This document shows, piece after piece, positions 16,086 through 27,516 of a stretch of 64,000 bases of DNA. Below the pieces are notes generated by a model. It did no database searches. It saw nothing but the letters and a program-made list of their open reading frames with translations, and was not told the DNA's origin. The DNA comes from Bradyrhizobium sp. JYMT SZCCT0428 (GTDB lineage: Bacteria; Pseudomonadota; Alphaproteobacteria; Rhizobiales; Xanthobacteraceae), in contig NZ_JAFCLS010000027.1 in the NCBI RefSeq assembly GCF_018131075.1, positions 1 through 64,000 on the forward strand, read 5' to 3'. Position numbers and translations under genes: made by a program. Numbering within the stretch: position 1 is the first letter of the stretch; each line of letters starts with the position of its first letter.

Positions 16086-16477
16086 TTGAAGACGCGGTGT
16101 AGGAGCCGCCGGCCTAAGCAAACCTCGGCGGTTTCCTGAAACAGCGTCCGCTTCCTGGACGAAAGCAGACTGCCACGTGTGGCCTTCCATTGCTCGGAAA
16201 ACGGCCCCAATTCGTTTTTCATGGCTGGTCTCCAGCTTTCGCCGACGATTCTCCGGATCGGGAAGGGCTTGGCGAGACCGAACAGCTTGCCTGCCGTGCG
16301 AGACCTGCACTCGATGGTGAACATTGATCGCAATGTGGTCAGCGGCTCAACTGACGAGGAATTTAAGAAAAGCTGATCAATTCCGTGTGCCGACCAGTTG
16401 CGATAACGTCCGATGCGCGAGCGCAAACCATGATCGCGCACGGCCAAAGGCGGCAGCATTCGTTGCGAAGCTTTATC
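16086..16477. other. Junction region after livF with partial repeat copy D
   Basis: The first 150 bases match the sequence after the left livF copy (220-395), minus about 40 bases present only on the left, and run into the start of the dispersed repeat. Similarity ends abruptly near 16234 in the middle of the repeat. The following 240 bases hold no supported gene. This break is the probable edge of the duplication and of the defence island. Confidence 0.55.
16155..16234. repeat. Dispersed repeat, fragment D
   Basis: Only the first 80 bases of the repeat family described at 327-759 are present, from the GGACGAAAGCAGACTGCC start to TGGTCTCCAG. The rest is missing. It follows livF exactly as copy A does, so this is the second end of the duplicated segment. 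Confidence 0.7.
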
Positions 16478-17767
16478 CTAGGCGGCCTTCCCCTCAATCA
16501 TCGGAGGATCTTCAATTGCCGAAATCTCCGGCATCGCTTGACCCATAATCCCGTGAAGGTCGCCAACCATGCCGACTGTTGAGTCAACCATCGCGGTGAC
16601 TTGCGCTTCGCGCTTGGCCCAAGCCTTCATCATGAACTTGCGCTCTTTGTCGATGTCGTCGCGCATCTCCTTGAAGCGTTCAACGACGGCCTCAATGCGT
16701 TGTTTGAAGCGCGAGCCAGTCAAGTAGTTGTACGCTTGCTCTGCTTTTGACTGCTGGCCCTGTTGAGCCGTGCGTGCGTTAGCGACCTCTAGCAGGCCTT
16801 GACGTAGGGTGAGAGCCACCGGCACGGCGCAGCGTGCATGAGCAACGTAAACGCCGTCGATCAAGTCAAACGTTTCCACGCCTTTGGGCAAAGCGGTTGA
16901 GACGATCAAGGCTACGTCGGCCTTCGCCGCGCGCTTGTTGTCACGCAGCTTGGGTAACCAGGTGTCAGACCAGGTTTTGGTGTTCTTTAGCTCCCAAAGG
17001 ATCACGCCGGCTGGCGCACCAGCCCGAGCGTTGATTGTCTGAACGATGTCCCCGCCGGTCTCGCCTTTCGCAACAGGTTCAATCAGGTCGAGCGGAAACC
17101 TGCCTCGCAAAAGGCTTTCGAGCTCAAGTTCGAAGGCCTCGCCCTGCGTCTGTTGGGAACCTTGTTCTAATTTTCGCTTCAATTCTTCAACAGTCCGGCC
17201 AAGGGACTCAATTTGAGTGTCCTTCTGGGAAATTTGCGCCTTAAGTTCATCGGCCGCAGCCTGCTTCGCCTTCGTCACTAGCTCTGATTGGCTCGCCTGC
17301 ACACGCGTCTCGATCGTGACTTCGAGCTCCCGGGTCTTTTCTTCGAAATCACGCTGCTTGCGTAATGCTTCCGCTTGAACCTGCTGCGCTTCGGCGAGCT
17401 TGGCCTCTCTTACCTTTAAGAGTTGCTCGTTTTCCGCAAGTTGCTGCCTGACGGCAGCCAAATCACCTGCCACCTCTTCTCGTGCTTTCTTCGCTTCGGT
17501 TGCCGCAACTTGAGTTCGCTCAGCCGCCAGACGCTGCCGAACCTGCTCTTCGATGTTCTCGCGAGCTTTGGAGAGGTCATCTTGCTGTCGACGCAGGTCT
17601 CCTGCTTTGCGCTCAAACTCAGCCTCGCGCGCAGCCAGTTTCTGCTGAAAGTTCTTTCGTTCAACTTCGAGCAGCGGCGCTGCAATCGACTCCGTCAGCG
17701 GGATTAGATGGCTGCATTTCGGGCAAACGATATGTGGCTCATGGGTTTCGCTAACCACGTGAAGCAC
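16478..17767 (-). CDS. DUF2130 domain protein, nuclease-like, with long coiled coil
   Basis: A 429-residue protein. Residues about 10-30 hold one CPKC pair (VCPKCSHLIPL), residues 35-215 are a long, highly charged coiled coil rich in Glu, Lys, Gln and Ala, and residues 225-400 are the DUF2130 domain. In that domain GEAFELELESLL, ETGGDIVQ and VILWELKNTKTWS supply the E...D...E-x-K pattern of PD-(D/E)XK nucleases, which DUF2130 is thought to resemble. It is transcribed divergently from the large helicase gene. Members are found sporadically near defence and mobility genes. DNA cleavage is inferred, not shown. Confidence 0.8.
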   Translation of the reverse strand: MLHVVSETHEPHIVCPKCSHLIPLTESIAAPLLEVERKNFQQKLAAREAEFERKAGDLRRQQDDLSKARENIEEQVRQRLAAERTQVAATEAKKAREEVAGDLAAVRQQLAENEQLLKVREAKLAEAQQVQAEALRKQRDFEEKTRELEVTIETRVQASQSELVTKAKQAAADELKAQISQKDTQIESLGRTVEELKRKLEQGSQQTQGEAFELELESLLRGRFPLDLIEPVAKGETGGDIVQTINARAGAPAGVILWELKNTKTWSDTWLPKLRDNKRAAKADVALIVSTALPKGVETFDLIDGVYVAHARCAVPVALTLRQGLLEVANARTAQQGQQSKAEQAYNYLTGSRFKQRIEAVVERFKEMRDDIDKERKFMMKAWAKREAQVTAMVDSTVGMVGDLHGIMGQAMPEISAIEDPPMIEGKAA

Positions 17768-18064
17768 TCCAGTTCACTATTTGTTCTATTGTGAACCAAG
17801 GTACTCCGGCGGTCAACTGGTAGCTGTATTAATCCCCAAATCTTCTCAGCGGTCGCGAGCAGCGAATGATAGGGAAACGAGTAGAACCCGCCGGTCTCGA
17901 CCCACACTTGGCTTAACCAAAAGCGAATCGATCAACCTGGAAACAAGCGGCTAGTCGGCCGAAACATTTGGCCAGCCACCTTTTAGCGGGCCATTCGGCT
18001 AAGCTGGGCTAGCTTGACCGGGTGTCAACCAGTCCTACAATCCTCGGTTTAGGCGGGGGCCATT
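17768..18064. other. Divergent intergenic region of the island
   Basis: Nearly 300 bases separate the divergent DUF2130 and helicase genes and should hold both promoters. I see no confident -35/-10 pair, palindrome or terminator. It is more AT-rich near 17780-17850. Confidence 0.4.
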
Positions 18065-21000
18065 TTGGCGGGAACATCGATACGAGACAGGCTTTTGGCG
18101 GACCGGCGAGCTCTGCTCGATCTGGGTACGCGCAACAGGCTGATAAACATTCCCCTGCGGACAAAGAACATCCGGGCGATCGAGATCGTGGATTGCAAGT
18201 CGACAGAGGTTTTCGACCTGCTTGGTCAAGCGAAGCGCTGTACCTTCGTCCATACCGAGGAAGATAAACCCGCTTCAGCGGCTGACGGATCGACGGGGAC
18301 GTCGGCACTCGCACCCAAAGAGGTCAACGGGGGTTCTCGGTCGCGGCAAACGGAAACAAAGCTCCAAACCAGGCTGTCCTCGGAAGGATTACAGAAGCGA
18401 CTCCTCGACATTTGGTACGATGCGAAAACCTTGGAGGAAGAGCAGGGCGTCAACATCCTCTATCTGGCCTTCGGCCTGCTAAAATGGTTCGAGGACGATA
18501 AATCCGATACCGAGCGTTTTGCGCCACTCGTCCTGCTGCCCGTGCGACTTGAGCGGAGCAGTGCCGCCGATCGATTCCATCTTGTGTCCCGATCAGAACC
18601 TCCGTCACCCAACCTTTCTCTACAGGCGAAGATGGACGGCGAGTTCGGTCTAAAAATCGAAGATTTCGGAGACGAAGACGACGTCGATATCGCTGCCTAT
18701 ATGTCTGGCATCGCTGAGACCGTATCGCGAAAGTCTCGTTGGGAAGTAAGGCCGGACGCGATGGTCCTTGGCTTCTTCTCGTTTTCGAAGTTCCTGATGT
18801 ATCGGGATCTCGATCCGGAGAACTGGCCGGCCGACGGGAGTCTCGACCTGAACGCCCTCATTCGGGGCCTGCTTCAGGACGGCTTCGAAGCAACAGAGCC
18901 GATCGTTTCCGACGACGGCAATATCGACGCGGTCATTCAGCCGGTAGCGATGAACCACGTCGTCGACGCCGACTCATCGCAGACCGTCGCGATCGAAGAG
19001 GTTACGCGAGGACGGCACCTCGTTATCAAGGGGCCACCGGGTACTGGCAAATCGCAGACGATCACGAACATCATCGCGTCGGCGGCCGCTCAGGGCCAAA
19101 CGGTGCTTTTCGTCGCGGAAAAGATGGCGGCGCTCGACGTCGTCCACCGGCGGCTACGAGATGTTGGACTGGGCTCGCTCGCTTTGGAGCTTCATTCCAA
19201 CAAGGCCAACAAACGGGTGCTTCTGGAGGAACTGAAGCGGACGCGGTCGATGTCGGCACCTCAGCCTCGCGGAGAAGCCACCCTCGTGCAGAGACTGACC
19301 GACATTCGCGATCGGCTTAACGAACACGCAGGAATGATGCATGCGGCTCACGTTCCGAGCGAACTCACTCCTTTTCGGTTGCTTGGTAACCTGATCCGAT
19401 CATGGGGCTCGGCGGGCCAGTCCGGCCACGAACTGGAGGCGCCGGAATCGTGGTCCCCACTCGAACTCGAGCGACGGCGAGAACTCGTCCAGGAGATAGC
19501 TGAACGCGTCGCTTCGGATGGTCCGCCTAACCTTCACCCTTGGCGCGGCGTTGGTCGGGACGCCCTCGATCCTGGCGAAATGGAAACCCTGAGAAGGTTG
19601 TTAGACCGGCTGGCCGAAGATCTAGCGAAGGCAGCCGCGGGTGCGGATCGCGCGTGCGCTCTTTTCGATTTGTCCCGACCTGACACGTTCGGACAAGCCG
19701 CAGATCTCCTCGGGTTCGTCGAAGCAGCCGCAGCAATGCCCGAGTGCGACCGGGCGGCTTTCCGGGATCCCATTTGGGAACGCCCCGACGAGATCAGTGA
19801 GATCGTCGAGAAGGGGGCACGCTTTTCGAAATTGAAGGGCGTGTTCGAGTCAGCATTCGTCGAATCCGCGTGGGACGCATCCGTCAGAGAATGCAGGGAT
19901 GTGATCGCGAACAAGGGCCGCTCCTGGTTGAGGATATTCAGTCTGCGTTATCGGGCACAGACGGCGACTCTTGCATCGTATCTGAAAGTTCCGATGCCGA
20001 AGACGGTCGATCAACGATTGTTGCTCCTCGACGGGCTCATCGCTGCCCAGACGGCACGTCGGTCATTCGAGGAAGTCCAAACTGCGGGCCGTTCGGCTTT
20101 TGGAGGCTCCTGGCGCAAGGAAAGATCGGATTGGGAAAGGTTGGAATCCCTTTCATCCTGGTGGGATAGCTTTCCAAAGGAAGTAGCGGGGGAAGGTACA
20201 CGAGATCGCCTCGCACGCGTGGTTTTGTCCGCCGACGATAGGAAGTCGCTCGAGGACTTCAGGAGAACCCTCGACGCCGCGAAGACCGGTGTGGACCAGC
20301 TGTTCGATTTTCTGCGGCTCGATCCTGGGCGCCTCCCGGTTCAGGTGGGCCCCGATATGCTTTTCGCCGAGGTATCCGCGAAGGTCTCGGAATGGCGTCG
20401 TTCGTCCGAGCGTATTACTCGGTGGGTCGCATTCATGGATCGTATCCGTACGGCGGAGGACGCCGGACTCGGGACGCTGGTCGGTCGGCTGCTCGATGGG
20501 TCTCTATCGGGCGATGCGCTTTCGGAGACGTTTGATCGTGCCTACTTCGAAGCTATGCGGAGCGTCATCTTCGCTGGACATCCCGAACTGAAGAAATTCG
20601 ACGGGGAATCTCATGGGCGTCAGGTGGAGAGCTTCCGCAAGCTGGACCAGGAGCGCATGAAGCTCGCGCGCGATCAAATTGCTCACGAACATGCCTCGCG
20701 CCTGCCGAGAAACATGGGTGGTATCGGCCCGCTTGGCGTGCTGAACGGAGAGGTCGCGAAGAAGCGAAATCATTTGCCAATCCGGCAACTTTTGGAACGG
20801 GCCGGACCGGTCATTCAGCAGATCAAGCCGATCTTCCTCATGAGTCCGCTTTCGGTGGCTCAATTCCTGAAGCCGGGCGCGGTCTCGTTCGATTTGCTGG
20901 TCGTCGACGAGGCTTCCCAGATTGAACCAGTAGACGCACTCGGGGCGGTGGCGCGATGTCGACAGATGGTAGTCGTCGGCGACGAGCGGCAGTTACCGCC

Positions 21001-22777
21001 CACCCGCTTCTTCGCTAAGCTGACGGGTAACGACGATGATCGAGATGAAGATGACGAGGTGACCTTCCAGGCGAAGGATGCCGAAAGCATCCTCGATTTG
21101 TGCCTGGCGAAGGGGCTCCCGCATCGGATGCTTAATTGGCACTATCGCAGTAAGCATCAATCGCTGATCGCGGTCTCGAACAAGCAGTTCTACGACAATC
21201 GACTGTTCATCGTACCCAGTCCCTATGACGCCGTCGCCGGCATGGGCCTGAAATTCAACCATCTGCCTGATGCGCACTACGATCGTGGAAATACCCGGAC
21301 GAATCCCAAGGAAGCCCGGACCGTGGCAGAAGCGGTGATGCGGCACGCACGCGACGCGCCGGATAGGACGCTGGGCGTGGCTACTTTTTCGGTCGCCCAA
21401 CGCCAGGCCGTACAGAATGAGCTCGAGCTCCTCAGAAAGCAGAATCCCGAGACGGAGGAATTCTTCAGCCGCGGATCCTCCGAACCCTTTTTCGTAAAAA
21501 ATCTCGAGAATATCCAGGGTGACGAAAGGGACGTCATCTTTATATCCTTGGGATACGGTCGGACCAAGGAGGGGTATGTCGCGATGAGTTTCGGACCCCT
21601 CAATTCTGATGGTGGCGAGCGCCGGCTCAACGTGCTGATCTCGCGAGCCAAGCTCCGTTGCGAAGTCTTCTCGTCGATTACCGGCGACGACATCGATCTG
21701 TCGCGTTCGAAGGGCAGGGGCGTCGCGGCACTCAAGATGTTTCTCTCCTTTGCGCAAACCGGAAGGCTTGGCATCGCTGAAGAGACGGGCCGAGATCCAG
21801 ATTCAGTATTCGAAGAACAGGTTGCGGCGCGACTGACAGCGCTCGGTCACGATGTAAAGACACAGATCGGGACTGCCGGCTTCTTCATAGATTTGGCGGT
21901 AGCCGATCCGGACAAGCCCGGTCGGTTCGTCCTCGGTATCGAATGCGATGGCGCGCAGTATCACTCGTCCCGATCGGCTCGCGACAGGGATCGTCTTCGG
22001 CAGAACGTCCTGGAAGCGCACGGATGGGTTTTACATCGCATCTGGTCGACCGATTGGTTTTTGCGGCCGGAAGAAGAGACGACAAAGGTCGTGAAGGCTA
22101 TCGAGGCGGCGAAGGCGCAGTGGCGGGAGATGGACGAACGTGCCGACGACTCGGTCTCAGCCGTTCCCATTCGCTTTTCGGCTCACGAAGAGGTCGACGC
22201 CGAGGTGGTGGTCGCCGAAATTGGAACGGTGAGTGAAGCGACCGCTCGCTACGAGGAAGCAAAACTTTCGGTACGCCGGCAGGTAGAACCTCATGAAACG
22301 CCTCTGCCAGAGATGATGAAACATGTCGTAGAAGTCGTCACAGTGGAGGGGCCCGTACACGAGTCGGAAATCGTCGTCCGAATCCGCTCAGCCTGGGGAT
22401 TAGCCCGTGCCGGCAACCGGATTAGGGATGCCGTCCAGGCGGCAATCAAGGCAGCAAAGCGGAAAGGCGAAATCAGTGGAGGGCCATTCTACCTACTACC
22501 GGGACAACAAGTGATCGTACGGAGTCGCGGAGAAGTCGATTCTAACACGCTTCGGCGTCCGGAAATATTGCCGCCGGAAGAAATCAGGGTCGCGATTGCG
22601 CAAGTTGTAGAGGAGAATTTTGGCGCGGAGCGAGACCAGTTAGCACAGGCCGTTGCTCGGCTGTTCGGATTTGCGTCGACGAGCTCTCAGTTTCGGGAAG
22701 CGGTGGAGGGTACTCTCGCGGATCTGCTCGAATCGGGCCAGTTGCGCTTAGACGGTCGACTCATCACACAAGCATAG
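18065..22777 (+). CDS. DUF4011-SF1 helicase-endonuclease-DUF3320 protein (Hhe-like defence candidate)
   Basis: A 1570-residue multidomain protein. The N-terminal DUF4011 (about 1-210) begins RRALLDLGTRNRLINIPLR. The superfamily 1 helicase has Walker A GPPGTGKSQT near 322, Walker B LLVVDEASQIEP near 945, then VVVGDERQLPPTRFF, NLENIQGDERDVIF and RRLNVLISRAK. A Vsr/MTES_1575-type endonuclease follows at about 1245-1370, with FFIDLAVAD and GIECDGAQYHSS as the acidic cleft. DUF3320 closes the protein. The same order occurs in a DUF4011-helicase-Vsr antiphage protein (Hhe), so a DNA-targeting defence role is a reasonable inference. It starts at TTG 18065 after GGCGGGGG. Neighbours on both sides are nuclease-like. 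Confidence 0.88.
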   Translation: MAGTSIRDRLLADRRALLDLGTRNRLINIPLRTKNIRAIEIVDCKSTEVFDLLGQAKRCTFVHTEEDKPASAADGSTGTSALAPKEVNGGSRSRQTETKLQTRLSSEGLQKRLLDIWYDAKTLEEEQGVNILYLAFGLLKWFEDDKSDTERFAPLVLLPVRLERSSAADRFHLVSRSEPPSPNLSLQAKMDGEFGLKIEDFGDEDDVDIAAYMSGIAETVSRKSRWEVRPDAMVLGFFSFSKFLMYRDLDPENWPADGSLDLNALIRGLLQDGFEATEPIVSDDGNIDAVIQPVAMNHVVDADSSQTVAIEEVTRGRHLVIKGPPGTGKSQTITNIIASAAAQGQTVLFVAEKMAALDVVHRRLRDVGLGSLALELHSNKANKRVLLEELKRTRSMSAPQPRGEATLVQRLTDIRDRLNEHAGMMHAAHVPSELTPFRLLGNLIRSWGSAGQSGHELEAPESWSPLELERRRELVQEIAERVASDGPPNLHPWRGVGRDALDPGEMETLRRLLDRLAEDLAKAAAGADRACALFDLSRPDTFGQAADLLGFVEAAAAMPECDRAAFRDPIWERPDEISEIVEKGARFSKLKGVFESAFVESAWDASVRECRDVIANKGRSWLRIFSLRYRAQTATLASYLKVPMPKTVDQRLLLLDGLIAAQTARRSFEEVQTAGRSAFGGSWRKERSDWERLESLSSWWDSFPKEVAGEGTRDRLARVVLSADDRKSLEDFRRTLDAAKTGVDQLFDFLRLDPGRLPVQVGPDMLFAEVSAKVSEWRRSSERITRWVAFMDRIRTAEDAGLGTLVGRLLDGSLSGDALSETFDRAYFEAMRSVIFAGHPELKKFDGESHGRQVESFRKLDQERMKLARDQIAHEHASRLPRNMGGIGPLGVLNGEVAKKRNHLPIRQLLERAGPVIQQIKPIFLMSPLSVAQFLKPGAVSFDLLVVDEASQIEPVDALGAVARCRQMVVVGDERQLPPTRFFAKLTGNDDDRDEDDEVTFQAKDAESILDLCLAKGLPHRMLNWHYRSKHQSLIAVSNKQFYDNRLFIVPSPYDAVAGMGLKFNHLPDAHYDRGNTRTNPKEARTVAEAVMRHARDAPDRTLGVATFSVAQRQAVQNELELLRKQNPETEEFFSRGSSEPFFVKNLENIQGDERDVIFISLGYGRTKEGYVAMSFGPLNSDGGERRLNVLISRAKLRCEVFSSITGDDIDLSRSKGRGVAALKMFLSFAQTGRLGIAEETGRDPDSVFEEQVAARLTALGHDVKTQIGTAGFFIDLAVADPDKPGRFVLGIECDGAQYHSSRSARDRDRLRQNVLEAHGWVLHRIWSTDWFLRPEEETTKVVKAIEAAKAQWREMDERADDSVSAVPIRFSAHEEVDAEVVVAEIGTVSEATARYEEAKLSVRRQVEPHETPLPEMMKHVVEVVTVEGPVHESEIVVRIRSAWGLARAGNRIRDAVQAAIKAAKRKGEISGGPFYLLPGQQVIVRSRGEVDSNTLRRPEILPPEEIRVAIAQVVEENFGAERDQLAQAVARLFGFASTSSQFREAVEGTLADLLESGQLRLDGRLITQA

Positions 22778-23039
22778 GCGCTTCCGCAGGTGGATTTTTT
22801 CTGGAAATCGTGTGGTACCTACAGGGTGCCCTCCAGACGCGTGGTGTAGCCGGTGAGGTAAGTATCACTGTCGAATTCTCGCGAATCTTTAAATCCCCAC
22901 GAAGGCCCTTGAGGTTTTCGTCACGACTTTGGTCGCAGGAACAGGAAGGCACCTTGACAACTCATGTCGTGCAACCTTCATTGATGCAATCAATGATTTT
23001 ATAGCCCGCTTTGTACAATTTATTTCTTGGACACCACTT

Positions 23040-25727
23040 ATGGTTGACGACAGCAGTTTGTTCGAATGGTGCGCCGCACGCTCAAAATGGCAACAGGAGG
23101 CCGTGAGGCTTCTGGCCACAAAAGCGAAACTTGATGAGAGTGAGCTTAGGCAACTGGAGGTGGCCGTCAGAGCCGAAGCCGGCTTTGCTGTCGGAAAGGC
23201 AGCCGCGTGGCCCGCTCTCTCCAAAGCCCACCTCAAGGCTGGCAACAAATTCGCGCCGATCACGGTGCTCGGTTCGATCGGTCCATTGCGCAACATTGAT
23301 CGCCTGGCTGCGCAGCAACCCCCGCTCAAATTCGCCATTAATGGCGTGACCCTCATCTATGGCCCGAATGGGTCAGGGAAAAGTGGCTATTGCCGCATTG
23401 CCAAGAAAGTCTGCCACTGCCTCCATGATGTTACCTTGCGGGGCAATGTGTTCGAGCCGGCATCGACCGATCCGCGCGAGATCACGCTGACCTTTCGTGT
23501 CGACGGCGACAAGACGCGGACTGTTATCTGGGATGACCGGACCGATCCGCCGTCAGAGTTAGGACGCATTTCCGTTTTCGATAGCGACGTCGCCGGATTA
23601 TATGTCGATGCCGAGCGCAATATTGAATTCCTGCCCTTCGAGCTTGCCCTGCTGACCAATCTGGCTGAAGCGCTACGCATCCTCGATAGCCGCTTCAGAG
23701 CCGAAGAAGCGCAGTTGAACAAGGCGCACAAAACGCCTCTTCCGCTTGGCTATGAGAAGAATACCAAAGTGTCGGCGATGCTTGCTAATCTGAGGGCAGA
23801 CGAGCATCTTCCCGCTGAAGCCGCGATGAGATCACTGGCGGCATGGACCGACAAGGACGACGCCGAGCTGCAGGCGATTAAGCTGGAGCTAAGTCAGGAC
23901 CCAGCGCTCCTGTCGAAAGTGAAACAGGCGACTAAGGGGACGGTCGAGACACTTGTCGTGGAGGCCAATACGATATTCGATACAATCGGCAACGCTGGCG
24001 TTGGCAGGTTGAAGGACGCTCAAGCGAAGGCAGCAACGATGCGCGATGCGGCTAAGGCAGCTGCAGCCGCATTTTCCGAGGCTTCTGCGGTTCCTCAACT
24101 GGGCAATGAGACTTGGCGTCAGATGTTGACGTATGCCCGCGACTTCGCTGCCGAAGCGTATCCGACCCTTTCTAAACCCCAATTGGTCGCCGCCGATATC
24201 TGTGTGCTCTGCCATCAACCCCTTGATGGGGAGGCGCGTTTGCGGCTGGCGGCGTTTGATAAATACGTTGAAGGCCGGGCGAACGCCGACGCTGAGCAGG
24301 CAAAGAAGCTCTTCGCGGACATCGCCCGCGCGGTGCTCGACGTCAAGTTTACGAATGGACCCGAAATCAAGAACAGGCTGGTCAACTTCGTCGAACGCTC
24401 GGCTCACCGCCAGGGGCAGGCCGATCGGCTGGAGCAGTTTTATGCCACAGCCCAGGAGCGTCACGACCTGCTTTCAAAGGCCATCAAGGCTGTCGACTAC
24501 ACGGGACTGGATGGACTCGCCGATCTTGACCGGTCAGTTATTGATGAGCTGGTCGCGGAAAGCGCGACGCTCGCCAAGGAAATCGAAGGCCTGAAGCCAG
24601 CCGCCGGCGAAGCCGCCAAACGCGCCGAGCGTCAACAGAAGCTTGATAATCTCGAGGCGCGGAAGAAATTGTCGACCGATATCGAGACGTTTGTAGCGCG
24701 GCGAAACTCGCTGGAGGTTCTCGTTAAGACAAAGGCCTGCATAGCGGCTTGCTCTGTGGCCACGATCACGTCCCATATCACCCGTTTGAGAAGGAAGGTT
24801 CTAACGGATTCGCTTCAATCGAGCCTTCACGATGAAATCGTTGCGTTCGACCTTCAGCATCTTCCTCTGAAGCTTGCCGACCGCGGCGAGGTTGGCAAGA
24901 GCAAGGTCCACATCGGCCTCGAAGCGCAACAGAAGATCGGAAAAAACAGCGATATCCTGAGCGAGGGTGAAAAGAGAGCGCTTGCCTTGGCGGGCTTCCT
25001 GGCGGAACTGAAGGAAGTGGGGGCCAAGCATGGAATCGTGGTCGACGACCCTGTTTCATCACTTGACCACGGGCGGACCGACGCGGTGGCAAAGCGCCTG
25101 GTGAAGGAAGCGGCCGCTGGACGGCAGGTCATTATCTTCACGCACAATCTTTTCTTCCACCATGCGGTCGTGGAGGCCGCGCAGGAGATGAAGGTGCGCG
25201 TTAGGGAAGAGTGGATTGCGAAGCACGGCGATGGCCGCTTCGGCATCATTGATGACAATCAACGACCCTGGATTTCTATGGGGGTCTCAAAGCGCCTGTC
25301 GCTAATCACGGAACTCCTGCAAAAAAAGAAAGCGACCTATTCGGAATCGGACGAGACCCAGCGTTCATTTGTTATCGAGCTCTATACGAAGATGCGCGAG
25401 ACTTGGGAGCATTCGATCGAGGAAATCCTTTTTGCCGGCGTCGTGGGCAGGTTCAGGCCGAACGTTTCGACCATGAAGTTGAGGGCTGCCCGGATCGAAA
25501 AGGCCGACTACGAATCCGTGTACGCTGGCATGACGCGCTGTTCGAAATTCTCCGGGCACGATCAATCCATAGGGGTGCCGGTTGATCTACCGAAGTGGGA
25601 CACAATCAAAGCGGACCTTGATAGCCTTGCCACATTTATTAGCGTTGCGGATAGGCGGCGTAGAGCGCTTGAGGACGAAGGTAAAGCGTTCGAGAAGGGG
25701 CCTATGGCTGCCGATATACTCGAATAA
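23040..25727 (+). CDS. SMC/RloC-like AAA ATPase with zinc-hook motif
   Basis: An 895-residue ATPase of the COG4694 (PrrC/RloC) type. Walker A GPNGSGKSGYCR is near residue 108, coiled-coil arms flank the hook CVLCHQPL near 388, the ABC signature LSEGEKRALAL is near 640, and Walker B GIVVDDPVSSLDH is near 664, followed by the H-loop IIFTHNLFF. The C-terminal 130 residues contain RETWEHSIEE (about 786), which fits both the R-x3-E spacing of PrrC/RloC anticodon nucleases and an R-x4-H HEPN motif. The ATG at 23040 begins MVDDSSLFEW, where homology should begin; a GTG at 22929 is possible. An ATP-gated RNase defence role is inferred. Confidence 0.8.
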   Translation: MVDDSSLFEWCAARSKWQQEAVRLLATKAKLDESELRQLEVAVRAEAGFAVGKAAAWPALSKAHLKAGNKFAPITVLGSIGPLRNIDRLAAQQPPLKFAINGVTLIYGPNGSGKSGYCRIAKKVCHCLHDVTLRGNVFEPASTDPREITLTFRVDGDKTRTVIWDDRTDPPSELGRISVFDSDVAGLYVDAERNIEFLPFELALLTNLAEALRILDSRFRAEEAQLNKAHKTPLPLGYEKNTKVSAMLANLRADEHLPAEAAMRSLAAWTDKDDAELQAIKLELSQDPALLSKVKQATKGTVETLVVEANTIFDTIGNAGVGRLKDAQAKAATMRDAAKAAAAAFSEASAVPQLGNETWRQMLTYARDFAAEAYPTLSKPQLVAADICVLCHQPLDGEARLRLAAFDKYVEGRANADAEQAKKLFADIARAVLDVKFTNGPEIKNRLVNFVERSAHRQGQADRLEQFYATAQERHDLLSKAIKAVDYTGLDGLADLDRSVIDELVAESATLAKEIEGLKPAAGEAAKRAERQQKLDNLEARKKLSTDIETFVARRNSLEVLVKTKACIAACSVATITSHITRLRRKVLTDSLQSSLHDEIVAFDLQHLPLKLADRGEVGKSKVHIGLEAQQKIGKNSDILSEGEKRALALAGFLAELKEVGAKHGIVVDDPVSSLDHGRTDAVAKRLVKEAAAGRQVIIFTHNLFFHHAVVEAAQEMKVRVREEWIAKHGDGRFGIIDDNQRPWISMGVSKRLSLITELLQKKKATYSESDETQRSFVIELYTKMRETWEHSIEEILFAGVVGRFRPNVSTMKLRAARIEKADYESVYAGMTRCSKFSGHDQSIGVPVDLPKWDTIKADLDSLATFISVADRRRRALEDEGKAFEKGPMAADILE

Positions 25728-26016
25728 GCTTTCGCTCGAGGTTAGACTGCCATCTCTGCTAAGCGTGACCTTCTGCGTCGACTCGCGTGCGTGAAGTAAC
25801 CGTTGATACATACAAAGTGAATTCAAGGAGTTGCTGAAAAAATGGTTGGCAGTCACCCACCAAGAGCGCCCTAACCCGCAGATTCGGGAGTAACAAACTA
25901 CGGGTGGTGGGCTGACTAGGTTTCCAGCAATGTGGAATCGGTTGGTAGGCAGATAAACAAATTATACAAGGATTATCAGTTGGTATCGATGTTCCATAAC
26001 ATCCGATGGCCGAATC
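25728..26016. other. Convergent junction between the ATPase and the recombinase gene
   Basis: The two genes meet tail to tail. An imperfect stem (GTCACCCACC near 25851 with GGTGGTGGGCTGAC near 25904) enclosing a small CCCG/CGGG hairpin may serve as a bidirectional terminator. Serine integrases often have an attachment site next to their gene, but I find no duplicated core here. Confidence 0.4.

Positions 26017-27505
<1,489 letters not shown>

Positions 27506-27516
<11 letters not shown>

Noticed and set aside
18065..25727. Known restriction-modification or BREX system
   Set aside because: No methyltransferase, specificity subunit, PglZ or BrxC-like protein adjoins these genes; the methyltransferase at 30516 is in a separate phage-type operon on the other strand.
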